This document shows positions 5,902-6,216 of a DNA stretch of 6,216 bases, piece after piece; the stretch's first letter is position 1; the number at the start of each line of letters is the position of its first letter. The stretch comes from Candidatus Omnitrophica bacterium CG02_land_8_20_14_3_00__42_8 (GTDB lineage: Bacteria > Omnitrophota > Gorgyraeia > Gorgyraeales > Gorgyraeaceae): positions 1-6,216 of the forward strand of contig PEUD01000072.1 of assembly GCA_002780805.1 (NCBI GenBank). Direction: 5' to 3'. A program made the position numbers and the translations under genes. Below the pieces are notes generated by a model, which worked only from the letters and a program-made list of their open reading frames with translations, was not told where the DNA came from and did not search any database.

Positions 5902-5931
5902 ATTTTACCCACTATTCTATAACTCTGTCAA
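5902..5931 (-). promoter_or_regulatory. Sigma-70-type promoter for the nitroreductase-osmC operon
   Basis: On the minus strand a perfect TTGACA (-35, 5926-5931), an 18-bp spacer and TAAAAT (-10, 5902-5907, five of six matches) lie in the 48-bp gap after the antitoxin-like gene. Transcription should begin about at 5894-5896, which is the first base of the nitroreductase ATG at 5895. This implies a leaderless or nearly leaderless transcript. The absence of a ribosome-binding site there agrees with that reading. Confidence 0.6.
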
Positions 5932-5943
5932 TTCCTAACTTTA

Positions 5944-6183
5944 TTACTTAACTGAAGAATATTGGGAAGCGTATCTATCTATAAGCTCGCGTATCATTCT
6001 CTGGTATTTAGTGTGGCATTCGCTGGCTTTATGCTTAAAAAAATCTACGCTTGATTTCTTAAGAAACAAGGTTATCTTTATAGTTTCTTCCGGCATAATA
6101 AGCTCTTCCGGCCTCGGGAGAAAGTCATCAACCCTGGTCAATTTTCCTATAGGCTTATTTGAATCCGTTATCTTCTCTTTCAT
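5944..6183 (-). CDS. Ribbon-helix-helix (CopG-type) antitoxin-like protein
   Basis: A 79-residue protein resembling the CopG-antitoxin family found in type II toxin-antitoxin modules. It has a short N-terminal segment with V18-D-D-F-L-P-R-P-E-E-L28, typical of this family; then a beta strand T34-I-K-I-T-L-F-L41 that would pair in the dimer and contact DNA; helix 1 at about 44-55 (SSVDFFKHKASE); a turn; and helix 2 at about 58-73 (TKYQRMIRELIDRYAS). In such systems the antitoxin blocks the toxin and represses the shared promoter. A GGAG-rich Shine-Dalgarno nine nt upstream supports ATG 6183. No toxin gene is found downstream, where nitroreductase follows after 48 bp; a partner upstream would overlap the start codon and lie beyond the window. 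A stand-alone small DNA-binding regulator is the alternative. Family call is good; toxin pairing is unproven. Confidence 0.8.
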   Translation of the reverse strand: MKEKITDSNKPIGKLTRVDDFLPRPEELIMPEETIKITLFLKKSSVDFFKHKASECHTKYQRMIRELIDRYASQYSSVK

Positions 6184-6216
6184 AATACATCTCTCCTCGT
6201 ATAATATGTTACTGGT
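6180..6216 (-). CDS. Possible 3' end of an upstream gene (toxin partner?), 11 codons visible
   Basis: A frame open from the window edge ends in TGA at 6182-6180, overlapping the antitoxin-like ATG in the ATGA arrangement common in toxin-antitoxin operons. The visible tail reads PVTYYTRRDVL. Too little is visible to identify a family, and an open frame of eleven codons could arise by chance. The same stretch also holds a TATTAT hexamer (6201-6206) that could instead be a -10 element for the antitoxin-like gene. Confidence 0.22.
   Translation of the reverse strand, partial: PVTYYTRRDVL

Overview
This 6.2-kb window has a compact bacterial layout. Every gene I can support lies on the minus strand, so transcription runs from high to low coordinates. 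Reading that way, the order is: a ribbon-helix-helix (CopG-type) antitoxin-like gene, a nitroreductase-family flavoprotein, an OsmC-family protein, a 213-bp gap filled by a palindromic interspersed repeat, aspartyl-tRNA synthetase (aspS), a LysM lipoprotein, a 7TM-HD c-di-AMP phosphodiesterase (pgpH/yqfF-like), and ybeY, whose 3' end runs off the window. No tRNA, rRNA, CRISPR array or transposase gene was seen, and no stretch longer than 300 bases lacks a gene.

The source is probably an uncultured Gram-negative-type bacterium. A lipoprotein carrying duplicated GNRG-x-I-x-G motifs and a GTCATTGCGAGG/CCTCGCAATGAC palindrome flanking housekeeping genes fit Candidatus Omnitrophota or a neighbouring lineage. 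This placement is inference from general resemblance, not a search result.

Region 1-3177 is a likely operon, lysM lipoprotein - pgpH - ybeY. The pgpH-ybeY pair is a widespread neighbourhood linking c-di-AMP turnover with rRNA processing. Here a predicted peptidoglycan-binding lipoprotein occupies the upstream position that is often held by phoH. A 7-bp-stem hairpin fills the pgpH/ybeY junction. The YbeY H-G-x-L-H motif has Asp where the third metal-binding His is expected.

Region 3178-4925 holds aspS with non-coding DNA on both sides. The synthetase is about 460 residues and moves straight from the catalytic core before the insertion site to the core after it. The GAD insertion domain typical of bacterial AspRS is therefore absent. 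Its anticodon-binding domain carries the His/Gly pair associated with non-discriminating AspRS, which suggests tRNA-dependent Asn synthesis. Upstream of aspS lies a compound inverted-repeat element.

Region 4926-6216 is accessory: a tight two-gene redox/detoxification unit (nitroreductase plus OsmC) behind a recognisable TTGACA/TAAAAT promoter that would give a nearly leaderless mRNA, and behind it the antitoxin-like gene. The antitoxin's partner, if there is one, lies beyond the window edge.

The strongest items for follow-up are the GAD-less AspRS, the YbeY ligand change, and the compound repeat that may supply the aspS promoter.
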